Of a stretch of DNA of 64,000 nucleotides, positions 18,344 to 28,124 are shown piece after piece. The stretch comes from Malonomonas rubra DSM 5091 (GTDB taxonomy: Bacteria; Desulfobacterota; Desulfuromonadia; Desulfuromonadales; Geopsychrobacteraceae). The notes beneath the pieces were generated by a model. That model searched no databases and was not told where the DNA came from. It saw only the letters and a list, made by a program, of their open reading frames with translations. The translations under genes and the position numbers were made by a program. The stretch covers positions 1 to 64,000 of the forward strand of contig NZ_FQZT01000007.1 in the NCBI RefSeq assembly GCF_900142125.1, given 5' to 3'. Position 1 is the first letter of the stretch. Every line of letters starts with the position of its first letter.

Positions 18344-21300
18344 TCAGAAAAACAGTTGCAATTCTTTTCGCACTGTCAACAACAGCTCCTGCTCCTTCAG
18401 TCGTCCCAGCTCGGCACTTAGCTTGAAATCTGCTCCCAGCCGGTACTTTTCCGGCTGTTCGGTCAAGAGTTTGCGGATCAGATCGGGCGAGACCTTGGTC
18501 GATGCGTGGAAACTCAGGTGCAATCGGCGACCATCATATTCGAGCAGCTCAATCCGCAACTTTTTCAGCAGGATACGCAAGCGCATGGTACCGAGCAAGG
18601 CTTCGCCGGCGCTCGGCATTTCACCGTAACGATCGCGCAGTTCCTCGGAGATATCGAACAGCTCTTCGTCGCTTTCTGCCGCTGCCATGCGCTGATAGAA
18701 CTGCAACCGCTGGTTCGGGTCGGGCAGGTATTTTTCGGCAAAAAAGGCGGACAGGCCCAGTCGGATTTCCGGGTCGACCTTCTCTTCATGCTCCAGCCCG
18801 CGCAGCTTGTTGATCGTCTCTTCCAGCAGTTCGGTATAAAGCTCGAAACCGATCGCCGCAATCGGCCCCGACTGCTTGGCACCAAGCAGATCTCCGGCAC
18901 CGCGCAACTCCAGGTCGTGACTGGCGATGCGGAAACCGGCGCCCAGTTCGGTCAATTCCTGCAGCACTTTCAATCGCTCGCGGGCATCCTTGGTCAACGA
19001 GGCTTCACCCGGGATCAGCAGGTAGGCGTAGGCGCGCCGGTCGGAACGGCCGACCCGGCCACGCAGCTGGTAGAGCTGCGAGAGGCCGAAACAATCGGCG
19101 CGGTTGACAATAATGGTGTTGGCACGCGGGATATCGAGACCGTTTTCGACGATGGTGGTCGCCAGCAGCAGGTTCGATTTGCCCTCGATAAAATCGAGCA
19201 TCACCTGCTCCAGCTCTTTTTCCGCCATCTGGCCGTGACCGACGGCGATACTCGCTTCCGGTACCAGCTCACGCAGCTGCTCAGCCATGGCGTCGATCGT
19301 CTGCACCCGGTTGTGGATGAAGTAAACCTGGCCGCCGCGGCGCAGTTCGCGCAGGATCGCCTGGCGCAGCAGTTCGTCATCGAAACGGGTGACGTAGGTG
19401 CGGATGGCCAGCCGGTCGACTGGAGCGGTATCGATCACCGACAGGTCGCGCATCCCGGCCATACTCATATGCAGTGTGCGGGGAATCGGCGTCGCCGTCA
19501 AGGTGAGGATATCGACTTCGGCGCGCAGCTGCTTAAGCTTCTCCTTGTGCGAAACACCGAAGCGCTGCTCCTCGTCGACAATCACCAGGCCCAGATCTTT
19601 GAAGCGCACATCGCGCTGCAGAATCCGATGGGTGCCGATCAGAATATCAACGTTGCCGGCAGCGGCGGCTTCGAGTGTTTTCTTGTTTTCTGCCGGAGTA
19701 CGGAAACGGGAGACCATTTCCACCCGCACCGGAAAATCCTTCAGCCGCTGGCTGAAACTCTCCCAGTGCTGCCGCGCCAGCACCGTGGTCGGCACCAGCA
19801 CCGCCACCTGCTTGCTGTCGAGGACCGCTTTGACCGCTGCCCGCAGGGCCACCTCGGTTTTACCGTAGCCTACATCGCCACAAACCAGCCGGTCCATCGG
19901 CTTGTCCGACTGCATGTCAGACAAGGTATCTTCGATGGCAGAGAGCTGATCATCCGTCTCCTCATGCGGGAAGGTCGCCTCGAACTCTTTGTAGAGCTTA
20001 TCCGGCGCGGAATAGGCGAAGCCCTGGCGCAGTTCCCGTTTGGCGTAGAGTTCCAGCAGCTGGCGGGCCAGTTCTTCGACTGCGGCACGTGCCTTCAGCC
20101 GGGCCTTTTCCCAGCCCTGGCCGCCCATCTTGTCGAGCTTGGGCGCAGCCCCCTCCCCACCAAGGTACTTCTGTACCTTCTCGATCCGGTCGATCGGCAG
20201 GTAGAGCTTGTCGCCACCGGCGTAGAGCAGATGGAGGAAATCGCCTTCAACCGGGCCGGTCTGCAGATGCACCAGGCCGAGGTACTGGCCGATGCCGTGA
20301 TCGGTGTGGACGATGTAGTCGTTCTCTTTGAGCTCGGCGAGACTGCTCATCAGCTTGCGCGCGCGCTGCTGACCGGTCTTTTTCTGCCGGTGACTGCGCT
20401 TGCCGAAGATCTCTTCCTCGGTAATGATCGCCAGCTTCTCTTCCGGCAGGCAGAAGCCGCTGGAGAGTTCGCCGACACAAAGCTGCGGGAAGCCGGCGTG
20501 CAGGTTGTTCAGTCGGATCGCCGGGTTGATGTTCAGTTCAACATCGTGCACCGCCAAAAGTTCACGCAGTCGCTGTGCCTGCGCCTGCTTGTGGCAGACC
20601 AGCAGGCAGCGCCACTCGTCCTCCTCGAACTGCTGCAGTTTGGCCGCCAGCGGTTCCAGTCCATCCTGCCCCTCGCTCATCTGTGCGCGCAGTTCGGCGT
20701 TGCCGGTACACTTGAAGTGGTAACGTTCACGCTCATCATCGAGCTGAAAGACCCGCAGCTGCGACAGTTCAACCCGGCCGGGTCCGGTCATGATCGGTTG
20801 TAGTTCACTCGGGTCGAGGAAAAGTTCTCTCCGTGCCGCGTGTGGTTGCTGCTGGTCGAGCATGCGTTGCTCGCCGTCACGCACCTCACGGTGCATAGAA
20901 TCGATCTCCTGTTCGATGGCAGGTGGATCAAGCAACACCCAGCGCTCCTTTTCCAGGTAGCTGAACAGGGAGTCGAGGGCGGGATAGTTGAACGGCAGCA
21001 GGAAGTGCCGCCCCGGCGCGAGAAGACCTTCGCGCACCTCCTCCATGATGGCGTCCCGCTCGGTACGGGGGATCGACAGCTCATCGCAACGCTCTTTCAG
21101 CCGCTGCCCGAAGGTCTCAAGAAAGGGTCCATGCAGGATCATCTCTTTGGAAGGAATCAGTTTCAGCCGAGCGATGGTTTCACCTGCCGAACGCTGGGTG
21201 GCCGGGTCGAAAGTGCGCATTTTCTCGATCCAGTCACCAAAAAAATCGATCCGCACCGGCTGTTCTCTGTCTGCCGGAAACAGATCGACAATGTCACCGC

Positions 21301-21841
21301 GGACGGCAAAACTGCCCCGCTCTTCGACCAAGGGAACCGGTTGATAGCCGAGCTGCAACAAATTTTCCGTCAACTGCTCGCGCGGGTATTCCTGTTCCGA
21401 CTCGTTTTCGGCTGTCAGCTCAAGCGCCACGTTAGCCAGTACCTGGCGTGGAATCAGCTTCTGCATCAGTGCCCGTACCGGCAGCACCAGCACCTTCAAC
21501 TCACCGCGGGCAAGCGCTGCCAGGGTTGTCATCCGGATCGCTTCCAGCTCCGGATGCGGCGTCAGCGGGTCGTAGGGGGAAAGCTCCCAGTTCGGCAGCA
21601 GGGCAATCTCTGCTGGACGGTGGTGGTAGAACTGCAGGTCGGCAGCCAACTGCCGTGCCTGCGGCAGCTCGGCGGTCAGGATCACCAGCAGCCCGGCATG
21701 CTCCGGCAGCAAACGGGCCAGCAGGTAGGCGTCGCTCGAACCGTGCAACCCGAGCACTTCGCTGGTCTGCCGATGGCTGCAGAGGCCATCAACGAAGCTT
21801 TTGACGGTGGCGTGTTTTATGTCGTGAAATTCTGGTTCCAT
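18344..21841 (-). CDS. mfd: Transcription-repair coupling factor Mfd
   Basis: A 1165-residue SF2 translocase that removes stalled RNA polymerase and recruits UvrA. The N-terminal UvrB-like region (residues 1-340), the RNA-polymerase-interaction domain (about 490-560, EYIVHTDHGIGQYLGL-like segment) and the RecG-like motor are present. The motor shows Walker A GDVGYGKTEVALRAA (about 660), DEEQRF (DExx box) and TATPIPRTLHMS, with the autoinhibitory C-terminal TRCF domain at the end. Length is normal. It starts at an ATG with a weak AGAG site and is the first gene of the operon with the two foldases. Confidence 0.98.
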   Translation of the reverse strand: MEPEFHDIKHATVKSFVDGLCSHRQTSEVLGLHGSSDAYLLARLLPEHAGLLVILTAELPQARQLAADLQFYHHRPAEIALLPNWELSPYDPLTPHPELEAIRMTTLAALARGELKVLVLPVRALMQKLIPRQVLANVALELTAENESEQEYPREQLTENLLQLGYQPVPLVEERGSFAVRGDIVDLFPADREQPVRIDFFGDWIEKMRTFDPATQRSAGETIARLKLIPSKEMILHGPFLETFGQRLKERCDELSIPRTERDAIMEEVREGLLAPGRHFLLPFNYPALDSLFSYLEKERWVLLDPPAIEQEIDSMHREVRDGEQRMLDQQQPHAARRELFLDPSELQPIMTGPGRVELSQLRVFQLDDERERYHFKCTGNAELRAQMSEGQDGLEPLAAKLQQFEEDEWRCLLVCHKQAQAQRLRELLAVHDVELNINPAIRLNNLHAGFPQLCVGELSSGFCLPEEKLAIITEEEIFGKRSHRQKKTGQQRARKLMSSLAELKENDYIVHTDHGIGQYLGLVHLQTGPVEGDFLHLLYAGGDKLYLPIDRIEKVQKYLGGEGAAPKLDKMGGQGWEKARLKARAAVEELARQLLELYAKRELRQGFAYSAPDKLYKEFEATFPHEETDDQLSAIEDTLSDMQSDKPMDRLVCGDVGYGKTEVALRAAVKAVLDSKQVAVLVPTTVLARQHWESFSQRLKDFPVRVEMVSRFRTPAENKKTLEAAAAGNVDILIGTHRILQRDVRFKDLGLVIVDEEQRFGVSHKEKLKQLRAEVDILTLTATPIPRTLHMSMAGMRDLSVIDTAPVDRLAIRTYVTRFDDELLRQAILRELRRGGQVYFIHNRVQTIDAMAEQLRELVPEASIAVGHGQMAEKELEQVMLDFIEGKSNLLLATTIVENGLDIPRANTIIVNRADCFGLSQLYQLRGRVGRSDRRAYAYLLIPGEASLTKDARERLKVLQELTELGAGFRIASHDLELRGAGDLLGAKQSGPIAAIGFELYTELLEETINKLRGLEHEEKVDPEIRLGLSAFFAEKYLPDPNQRLQFYQRMAAAESDEELFDISEELRDRYGEMPSAGEALLGTMRLRILLKKLRIELLEYDGRRLHLSFHASTKVSPDLIRKLLTEQPEKYRLGADFKLSAELGRLKEQELLLTVRKELQLFF

Positions 21842-21861
21842 CTGCTCTTTTCAAAATAGTA

Positions 21862-21886
21862 AAGGGCGCGCAAAACGCACGCCCTT
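21862..21886 (-). terminator. Hairpin between nadA and mfd
   Basis: AAGGGCG (21862-21868) pairs with CGCCCTT (21880-21886). On the minus strand it is followed by TTACTATTTT, so it probably ends nadA transcription. Confidence 0.6.
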
Positions 21887-21918
21887 CAACATACTAACCC
21901 ATTTTTACTGCACTGTGT

Positions 21919-22836
21919 TTAATCCCGCGGTACCGCCAGCATCCGATCGAGGCTCTGCTTCGCCTTTTCCCGTGTCGTTTCATCAACAGTAATCCGCGGT
22001 TCCAGCGTCTGCAGGCATTTGAGGATATCCTCCAGCGAGGTCAGCTTCATGTTCGGGCAGACCAAGCGCCGACTCGGCATGATGAATTCTTTCTCCGGGT
22101 TCTCTACCTTCAGCCGCCAGAGGATGCCATTTTCGGTGCCGACAATGAAGGTCTTTGCCGGGTTCGTCTTCGCGTACTCATACATGCCACTGGTCGAGCA
22201 GATGTGGTCGGCCATGTCCAGTATTTCCGGGGTACACTCCGGGTGGGCCATGAAGACGGCATCGGGATGCTCGGCCTTGGCCTGCCTGATTTCTTCGACC
22301 GAGAGCCGGTCGTGAGTCGGGCAGTAGCCTTCCCAGCAGATGCATTCTTTCTCCGGCACATGCTTGGCGATGAAACGGCCGAGGTTGCGGTCCGGCACCA
22401 TCAACAGCTTTTTGGCCTCGAGCGAACGGGCCACGTTGATAGCGTTGGAGCTGGTGCAGCAGATATCGCTCTCCGCCTTGACCGCGGCGGTCGAGTTAAC
22501 GTAGGTCACGACCACGCCATCCGGATGCTCGGCCTTGAACTGGCGCAGCTGCTCATCGGTGATCATGTCGGCCATCGGGCAGCCGGCGTCTTCTCGCGGC
22601 AGCAAAACGGTCTTTTCCGGTGCCAGAATGGCGGCGCTCTCAGCCATAAAATGGACACCGCAGAAGACGATCACATCCTTGTCGGTCTTGGCCGCTTCCA
22701 TCGACAGCGCCAGCGAATCGCCGGTGACATCGGCAATTTCCTGGACTTCGTCGCGTTGATAGTTATGCGCCATCAGCAGGGCGTTGCGCTCGGCCGCCAG
22801 CTGCTTGATCTGTTGTTTCAATTGCTCTTGATCCAT
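21919..22836 (-). CDS. nadA: Quinolinate synthase A
   Basis: A 305-residue 4Fe-4S enzyme that condenses iminoaspartate with dihydroxyacetone phosphate to quinolinate in de novo NAD synthesis. The three cluster cysteines expected of the family align with Cys86 (DAGCPMAD), Cys172 (EGYCPTH) and Cys260 (RLVCPNMK). AHNYQ, STSG and VGTENG substrate motifs are intact. I start at ATG 22836 rather than the adjoining GTG. NadB and NadC are not in the window. A good sigma-70 promoter lies at 22881-22909. Confidence 0.97.
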   Translation of the reverse strand: MDQEQLKQQIKQLAAERNALLMAHNYQRDEVQEIADVTGDSLALSMEAAKTDKDVIVFCGVHFMAESAAILAPEKTVLLPREDAGCPMADMITDEQLRQFKAEHPDGVVVTYVNSTAAVKAESDICCTSSNAINVARSLEAKKLLMVPDRNLGRFIAKHVPEKECICWEGYCPTHDRLSVEEIRQAKAEHPDAVFMAHPECTPEILDMADHICSTSGMYEYAKTNPAKTFIVGTENGILWRLKVENPEKEFIMPSRRLVCPNMKLTSLEDILKCLQTLEPRITVDETTREKAKQSLDRMLAVPRD

Positions 22837-22880
22837 CACATCTATCCCACAATTTCAGGTGTATACAAAGCGAAGCACGA

Positions 22881-22909
22881 ATACTAGACAAAACCCCTTG
22901 TTCTGTCAA
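22881..22909 (-). promoter_or_regulatory. Sigma-70 promoter of nadA
   Basis: On the minus strand, TTGACA (22909-22904), a 17-nt spacer and TAGTAT (22886-22881) form a near-consensus promoter about 45 nt before the nadA ATG. Confidence 0.75.
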
Positions 22910-22931
22910 TCTTTTCCCCCACCGTGAGCGC

Positions 22932-22960
22932 TTGACAGTAACCGGGGAAGGGGCTATTCT
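22932..22960 (+). promoter_or_regulatory. Sigma-70 promoter of tatBC
   Basis: TTGACA (22932-22937), exactly 17 nt, then TATTCT (22955-22960). The -35 boxes of this and the nadA promoter lie 22 nt apart, back to back. Confidence 0.75.
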
Positions 22961-23029
22961 CGCCGGGTTAAAGTGGCTGATTTTCACAGCCGGAAATAGC
23001 GCTTTTTGTGAGTGAGAGGATAGAAGTAG

Positions 23030-23440
23030 ATGTTCGGAATCGGAATGACCGAAATGCTGTTGATCGGCGCACTGGCGTTGATCGTGCTGGGGCCGAAAAA
23101 GCTCCCCGATCTGGCCAGATCACTCGGTAAAGGATTTGCCGAGTTCAAGCGGGCGACCAACGAGTTTAAAAATACCATGGAAGTCGAAATCCGTGCTGAA
23201 GAAGTGCGTCAGACGCAGGAAAAGCTGCAGCAGGAAGGTAAGCTGAAACCTGAAGCTGAAGTTGCAGCCGAGCCGGAGTCTGCACCAGAGCCGGAAGGGA
23301 ACGCTGAAGCGATTGCCGAAGCCAAGGCGGCCCAAGCACGCTATGCTGAAGAAGATGCCGAAATCGAGCGGCAGCTTGAAGAAGAAGTCCTGACCGCAGA
23401 GGCGCCACAGCCGAAACAGGAGCAGAAGCAGGATGTCTGA
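23030..23440 (+). CDS. tatB: Twin-arginine translocase subunit TatB
   Basis: A 136-residue TatA/B-family protein. It has a short N-terminal membrane helix ([20 protein letters not shown]), the [13 protein letters not shown] hinge and amphipathic helix, then an unusually acidic/Glu-Ala-rich charged tail from about residue 45 to the end. It works with TatC in recognising folded twin-arginine substrates. Glu at position 8 within the membrane helix favours TatB over TatA, and the neighbour is tatC; no separate tatA is present here, so it may also serve as TatA. GAGAGGA lies upstream of the ATG. It overlaps tatC by 8 nt. Confidence 0.9.
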   Translation: MFGIGMTEMLLIGALALIVLGPKKLPDLARSLGKGFAEFKRATNEFKNTMEVEIRAEEVRQTQEKLQQEGKLKPEAEVAAEPESAPEPEGNAEAIAEAKAAQARYAEEDAEIERQLEEEVLTAEAPQPKQEQKQDV

Positions 23441-24215
23441 TACCAACGGCGCCATGCCCCTCGGCACTCACCTGGAGGAACTGCGCAAGCGCTTGATGAT
23501 CGCATCCGGCGCCTGGCTGGTTGCTTTCCTCGCGTGCTACAGTTACGCCGAGCTACTCTTTGAGCGGATCTCCGAGCCGGTCCGCAATGCCCTGCCGGAA
23601 GGCAGCTCACTGGTCTTTATCAACGCCACCGAGCCCTTCTTCACCCTGCTGAAGGTCGCCGCGCTGGCTGGCCTGGTGGTCGCGTTCCCGATCATCGTCT
23701 GGCAGCTCTGGGGTTTCATCTCCCCCGGCCTTTACGCCCACGAGAAAAAACTGGTCATTCCCTTCGTTTTTTTCAGCAGTCTCTGTTTCGGTGCCGGCAC
23801 CTATTTCGGTTTCACCTTCGTCTTCCCGATGGTGTTTGCCTTTCTCGTCAAGTACGGTACCGAGATCGGCGGAATCAGCGCGATGCTGTCGATGGGCTCT
23901 TACCTGACCCTGGCCAGTCGCCTGCTGATCGCCTTCGGCCTGGTCTTCGAGCTGCCGATCGTTATCTTTTTCCTCGCCCGCATGGGTGTGGTTGATCACA
24001 AGTTCCTCGCCCGCAACCGCAAGTTCGCCCTGCTGCTGGCCTTCATCATGGGTGCGGTGCTGACCCCACCCGACCTGTTCTCGCAGACATCGATCGCGCT
24101 GCCGTTCATCATCCTCTACGAGGTTGGCATCATCGTCGCCCGCCTGTTCGGCAAAAAGAAGTCGGTTGAAGAAGACGAGGATACAGAAGAGGAAACGACT
24201 GAAGCTGCCGAATAG
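23433..24215 (+). CDS. tatC: Twin-arginine translocase subunit TatC
   Basis: A 260-residue polytopic membrane protein with six predicted helices, the receptor core of the Tat pathway. Family motifs are present: HLEELRKRL at residues 13-21, [10 protein letters not shown] near 95, and the conserved [16 protein letters not shown] segment around 195-210. The C-terminal tail is very acidic (EEDEDTEEE). The gene starts within the tatB 3' end (ATG overlapping the stop region), showing translational coupling. Confidence 0.97.
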   Translation: MSDTNGAMPLGTHLEELRKRLMIASGAWLVAFLACYSYAELLFERISEPVRNALPEGSSLVFINATEPFFTLLKVAALAGLVVAFPIIVWQLWGFISPGLYAHEKKLVIPFVFFSSLCFGAGTYFGFTFVFPMVFAFLVKYGTEIGGISAMLSMGSYLTLASRLLIAFGLVFELPIVIFFLARMGVVDHKFLARNRKFALLLAFIMGAVLTPPDLFSQTSIALPFIILYEVGIIVARLFGKKKSVEEDEDTEEETTEAAE

Positions 24216-24243
24216 GCAAATTTGGAAGAAGAACAAAACTGAA

Positions 24244-24269
24244 AAGGCTGCCTTTTGGCGGCCTTTTTT
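24244..24269 (+). terminator. Terminator of tatBC
   Basis: AAGGCTGCC (24244-24252) pairs with GGCGGCCTT (24257-24265) around TTTT. The T tail runs to 24269. Confidence 0.88.
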
Positions 24270-24308
24270 ATTGCGTCGCCGACAAGGATTTCTGTTAATC
24301 TTACCGCC

Positions 24309-25313
24309 ATGAATTTACAGGATTGGGGCTGGAGCCCGTTTTTTGCAGACCAGTTTGACGCATGGCAGCGCCATGGCTACCTTCCGGCACGGGTGATACG
24401 TGGAGAGAAAAATTATTTCCGCGTCTGGACCGAAAAAGGCGAACTGACCGTCCGTTTCGCCGGTAAGATGCGCCATCGCGCCGGTGGCCGGGGTGACCTG
24501 CCTGTCGTCGGCGACTGGGTGGCAGTGGAGCCACAACCGGATGAGCGCGGACAGATTCATGCCCTGCTCGAAAGAAAAAGCTCCTTTGCCCGCAACCTTC
24601 CTGGACGGCGTAAAGGCAAAGGTGGTGGCCGAGTCGAACAGCAGGTGATCGCCGCAAATGTCGACCTGGTGTTGATCGTCTGTGGCCTCGACCGCGACTA
24701 CAACCTGCGCCGCATCGAACGCTACCTGACACTGGTTGGCGGCAGCGGAGCCGAAGCGGTCGTCCTTCTGAACAAAGCCGACCTCTGTGATGATCCAGAA
24801 AAGTGCCTGGCGGAGGTCCGCGAGATCGCTGGAGATTCCCCCGTCCACTCCTGTATGGCGAAGCAACCTGAGCAACTTAATTTCCTTTTCGATTACCTAC
24901 AGCCGGGACGCACCCTGGCGCTGCTCGGTTCCTCCGGGGTCGGTAAATCGACCATCCTCAACGGACTGCTCGGTGAAGAGCGACAGAAAATCGGCGAAGT
25001 CAGTGACGCTGTCGGTAAAGGCCGTCATACCACTACCCACCGTGAACTCTTCCTGCTGCCAGAAGGCGGCATCCTGATGGACAACCCCGGCATGCGCGAA
25101 CTTCACCTGTGGGGTGAGGAGGAAGACCTGGCGGAATCTTTCACCGACATCGAAGAGTTGGCAACTGGCTGCAAATTCAGTGACTGCGCCCACAAAACTG
25201 AACCCGGCTGCACCGTTCGTGCCGCCGTAGATGACGGACGGCTCAGTGCTTCGCGACTGAAAAATTATCACAAACTGAAAGACGAGCTCGCCAATCTCCA
25301 GCGGCGCCGTTGA
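24309..25313 (+). CDS. rsgA: Small ribosomal subunit biogenesis GTPase RsgA
   Basis: A 334-residue circularly permuted GTPase that checks 30S subunit maturation. After an OB-fold-like N terminus the G motifs occur in permuted order: G4 NKAD (155-158), then G1 GSSGVGKS (207-214) and G3 DNPG (258-261). The C-terminal zinc knuckle has Cys288, Cys293, His295 and Cys301. I start at ATG 24309 (MNLQDWGW), since the upstream in-frame extension overlaps the tatC terminator. The ribosome site is weak. Confidence 0.95.
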   Translation: MNLQDWGWSPFFADQFDAWQRHGYLPARVIRGEKNYFRVWTEKGELTVRFAGKMRHRAGGRGDLPVVGDWVAVEPQPDERGQIHALLERKSSFARNLPGRRKGKGGGRVEQQVIAANVDLVLIVCGLDRDYNLRRIERYLTLVGGSGAEAVVLLNKADLCDDPEKCLAEVREIAGDSPVHSCMAKQPEQLNFLFDYLQPGRTLALLGSSGVGKSTILNGLLGEERQKIGEVSDAVGKGRHTTTHRELFLLPEGGILMDNPGMRELHLWGEEEDLAESFTDIEELATGCKFSDCAHKTEPGCTVRAAVDDGRLSASRLKNYHKLKDELANLQRRR

Positions 25314-25407
25314 CTTTATTAGCAAATGCCCGGCATAATGCCGGTTTTCTATTCTATTATTTTCAAGCTCGATAATTTAATCTTCCTGTGCCGCTTCGGG
25401 GGGACAT

Positions 25408-27648
25408 GTGTTGCACCGGATACTCCTCTTCCTGATTATGCTCCTGCTGCCACTCGGCACGGCGTCTGCTGCCGTTCGTGTCGGCATCGACAGCAATCCC
25501 CCGCTCACCTTTATCGATGCTAACGGCCAAGCCGGAGGCCTCTTTCCCGACCTGCTGCAGCAGATAGCCAAGCAGCACAACTGGAAGCTGGAAATCCAGC
25601 CATGCCAGTGGAACAGTTGCCTTGAAATGCTCGAGGACGGCCGCATCGACGTTCTCCCAGCTATCGCTTACACCGAACAGCGTGCCCTGAAATATAATTT
25701 TGCCGAAGAAACCGTTTTTACCAGCTGGGGACAGGTCTATCGCCGCAGCACCGACAATTCACAGATCGACTCGATCCTGCAGCTGAATGGCAAAAAACTG
25801 GCCGTTCTGGCTGGTGATGTCTACTACATCAGTGAGCAGGGCTTGCGCCAGGTCGCTGACAAATTCGGGGTCGCAATCGATTACGTCGAAGTTACCAGCT
25901 ACCGCGATGCTTTTATCAAGTTGGCAGCTGGCGAAGTCGATGCAGCAATGGTTGGTCGCCTCTTTGGCATCAAGCATCGTCAGGAATACGGCGTGCAGCC
26001 GGCACCGATCCTGATCAAACCGATCCAGGTCCGTCCTGCCTTCGCAAAAACCGCCCCTCCACAGCTGAAACAGCAGTTTGATAGCTCTCTGGCTGACTGG
26101 AAAAGTTCGACCACGTCCATCTATTACCAGCTGCTGGAAAAGTGGCTGGGCGAAAAACTGGCGACGCAGATGCCACAATGGCTGAGCGGGCTGATGTACG
26201 GCCTGAGCGCACTCTTGCTGCTTCTGCTGCTCTCCACCCTCTGGACCCGTCGACTGGTGAAGCAGAAAACCAGGCTGCTCAAACAGAAAAATCGCCAGCT
26301 GGAAGATGAGTTGAACGAGAGGCAGCAAATTGAAACCGAGCTGCGCGAACGGCAGCAACAGTACCAGGTGCTGTTTGAAGAGAATCAGGTCGTCATGCTG
26401 CTGATCGATCCGGAAACCCGGCTGATTGTGGATGGCAACCCGGCAGCCTGCGAGTTTTATGGCTATCCGCGAGAAACCCTGCAAGGGATGAACATCGGCG
26501 AGATCAACCAGCTTTCACCTGAAGAAATCAAGCAGAAAACACTGCAGATCAAATCTGGTGATCTGCAGCAGTTTGAGATCCCCCACCGAAAAGCGAACGG
26601 GGACATCTGCCCGGTAGAAATATTAAGCAGTCCCATCGTGGTGGAGGGGCGTTCGCTGATCTATTCAATTATCCGCGATATAAGCAAACGGAAAGCGGCA
26701 GAGAAGGCGCTGGCCGATCGCAACGACTTTCTGCAATCGGTTATCGACGGCGTCTCCGATCCCTTGATGGTCATCAACTTTGACCATCAGGTGCTGCAGT
26801 TCAACCAGGCGGCCGCCAGGCAGGTATCTCCCGAGCTGCTCGCGCAGGACAAAATCAGCTGTCATGAAATTTCCCACGCTTCCAAGCTTCCCTGCAGCGG
26901 AGACGCTCACCCCTGCCCACTGCAAGAGGTAAAAGAGACCGGCCAGCCGGTTTCAACAATTCACAACCATCTTGACGAGAATCAGCAGATCCGCATTATC
27001 GAAGTCCTTTCATCGCCCCTTTACAACAGCGACGGCGAACTTTACGCGGCAATCGAAGTCACCCGCGACATCACCGAACGACAGAAAATTGAAGAGCTGT
27101 TGAGCGAAAATGAGAAGCGCCTGCACCACCTCGCCCACCACGATGCCCTGACCAACCTGCCAAATCGGCTGCTGTTTGAAGACCGGATGAAGCAGGCGCT
27201 GAGCAAGGCAAAACGCAGCCGTAAGCAGGTGGCTCTATTTTTCATCGACCTCGATCACTTCAAAGAAATCAACGATAACTTCGGCCACGACCACGGCGAC
27301 CTGGTGCTGATCGACGTTGCCCAGCGTCTCGCGAACACCGTCCGTGAAAGCGACACCGTTGCCCGCCTCGGTGGTGACGAGTTCCTGGTGCTGCTGGAAG
27401 ATATCGATAATGTTCAGCTGGTCGAGGTGATGGCGGAACGGATCTGCGAAGCTCTGACCCACGAGATGGAACGGGACACCTACCGGCAGAAACTGAGCGC
27501 CAGCATCGGCATCAGCATCTTCCCTGAAGACGGCAGCACCGGCCACGAGTTGCTGAAAACCGCCGACAAGGCGATGTACCAAGCCAAAGGCAAAGGCCGC
27601 GCAAACTACCAGTTCGCCTCAACCCCGCAAGCGCATTTCGATTTTTAG
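25408..27648 (+). CDS. Membrane diguanylate cyclase with solute-binding sensor and two PAS domains
   Basis: A 746-residue sensor cyclase. A signal peptide (about 1-22) precedes a periplasmic SBP_bac_3 domain (about 23-245, beginning VRVGIDSNPPLTFID, as in amino-acid-binding proteins). Then come one TM helix at about 255-276, a coiled coil, two PAS domains (about 318-430 and 435-565) and GGDEF at 655-659 (RLGGDEF). RESD five residues upstream is an RxxD inhibitory site. There is no EAL domain. It should make c-di-GMP according to a small periplasmic ligand. The start is GTG with GGGGG upstream. It is a single gene whose end overlaps the convergent neighbour by 4 nt. Confidence 0.93.
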   Translation: MLHRILLFLIMLLLPLGTASAAVRVGIDSNPPLTFIDANGQAGGLFPDLLQQIAKQHNWKLEIQPCQWNSCLEMLEDGRIDVLPAIAYTEQRALKYNFAEETVFTSWGQVYRRSTDNSQIDSILQLNGKKLAVLAGDVYYISEQGLRQVADKFGVAIDYVEVTSYRDAFIKLAAGEVDAAMVGRLFGIKHRQEYGVQPAPILIKPIQVRPAFAKTAPPQLKQQFDSSLADWKSSTTSIYYQLLEKWLGEKLATQMPQWLSGLMYGLSALLLLLLLSTLWTRRLVKQKTRLLKQKNRQLEDELNERQQIETELRERQQQYQVLFEENQVVMLLIDPETRLIVDGNPAACEFYGYPRETLQGMNIGEINQLSPEEIKQKTLQIKSGDLQQFEIPHRKANGDICPVEILSSPIVVEGRSLIYSIIRDISKRKAAEKALADRNDFLQSVIDGVSDPLMVINFDHQVLQFNQAAARQVSPELLAQDKISCHEISHASKLPCSGDAHPCPLQEVKETGQPVSTIHNHLDENQQIRIIEVLSSPLYNSDGELYAAIEVTRDITERQKIEELLSENEKRLHHLAHHDALTNLPNRLLFEDRMKQALSKAKRSRKQVALFFIDLDHFKEINDNFGHDHGDLVLIDVAQRLANTVRESDTVARLGGDEFLVLLEDIDNVQLVEVMAERICEALTHEMERDTYRQKLSASIGISIFPEDGSTGHELLKTADKAMYQAKGKGRANYQFASTPQAHFDF

Positions 27649-27947
27649 AGACTCCTCTTCTCCGCCACGCTCTGCAGCTTGTCTTCCATCGACTGCTCGC
27701 GATCTGTCCGGGTGCCGAGCTTGATGGTGGTGCTGATACGTGGCGCACCGGCGGCATGCACCTGCTCGTGACACTTCTTGATCGCCGCGAAGACCGCGTC
27801 AAAATCGCCTTCGATGTTTGTGCCATACGCATGCAGGCGGGTTTTCAGCCCCGCCTCTTCCAGCACCTGCTGGCAGATTGCAACATACTTGGAGACGGAA
27901 ACACCGACCCCCATCGGAACCACACCCAGATCGACAATAACTTTCAT
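27645..27947 (-). CDS. MTH1187/YkoF-type thiamine-binding small protein
   Basis: A 100-residue cytoplasmic protein of the MTH1187/YqgV family, which forms a tetrameric ferredoxin-like fold and binds thiamine-like ligands in characterised relatives. The start MKVIVDLGVVPMGVGVSVS and the central LHAYGTNIEGDFDAVFAAIKK match the family. AAGGAG lies before the ATG. Its stop overlaps the end of the cyclase gene on the other strand by 4 nt. Physiological role unknown. Confidence 0.85.
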   Translation of the reverse strand: MKVIVDLGVVPMGVGVSVSKYVAICQQVLEEAGLKTRLHAYGTNIEGDFDAVFAAIKKCHEQVHAAGAPRISTTIKLGTRTDREQSMEDKLQSVAEKRSL

Positions 27948-28039
27948 CTCTAACTCCTTCCTGCACAGGTTTGCGCCAGTATAGCCGGTGCCCCTAAGAA
28001 CTTCCAGCCGGCACCTTTATCTACAACCAGCAATCACAG

Positions 28040-28045
28040 TATAAT
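28040..28045 (+). promoter_or_regulatory. Candidate -10 box of the 82-residue gene
   Basis: A perfect TATAAT at 28040-28045 would start transcription near 28052, at the base of the stem described next. The -35 (TTATCT, 28017-28022) is poor. Confidence 0.45.
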
Positions 28046-28051
28046 AAAATC

Positions 28052-28124
28052 AGTAGAGCGCGTGCCTGATGGCAAAAGTCTACGCCTTCCGCCAAAGCCG
28101 CAGGGCACGCGGAAAGGAGTCACT
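28052..28124 (+). promoter_or_regulatory. Structured leader ending at the ribosome site
   Basis: CGCGTGCC (28059-28066) pairs with GGCACGCG (28104-28111), the stem then continuing TG/CA around an unpaired G; inside, TGGC (28070-28073) pairs with GCCA (28091-28094). The stem ends at the first base of GGAAAGGAG, the ribosome-binding site. It contains GGCAAA and AAAGCC words reminiscent of the c-di-GMP-I aptamer, but the second half of that aptamer is missing. Function is inferred. Confidence 0.35.

Noticed and set aside
18506-20803. 765-codon plus-strand frame opposite mfd
   Set aside because: Antisense shadow of mfd; no start site or recognisable domain.
28052-28124. Complete c-di-GMP-I riboswitch
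   Set aside because: Only fragments of the first half resemble it; the second aptamer helix is missing.
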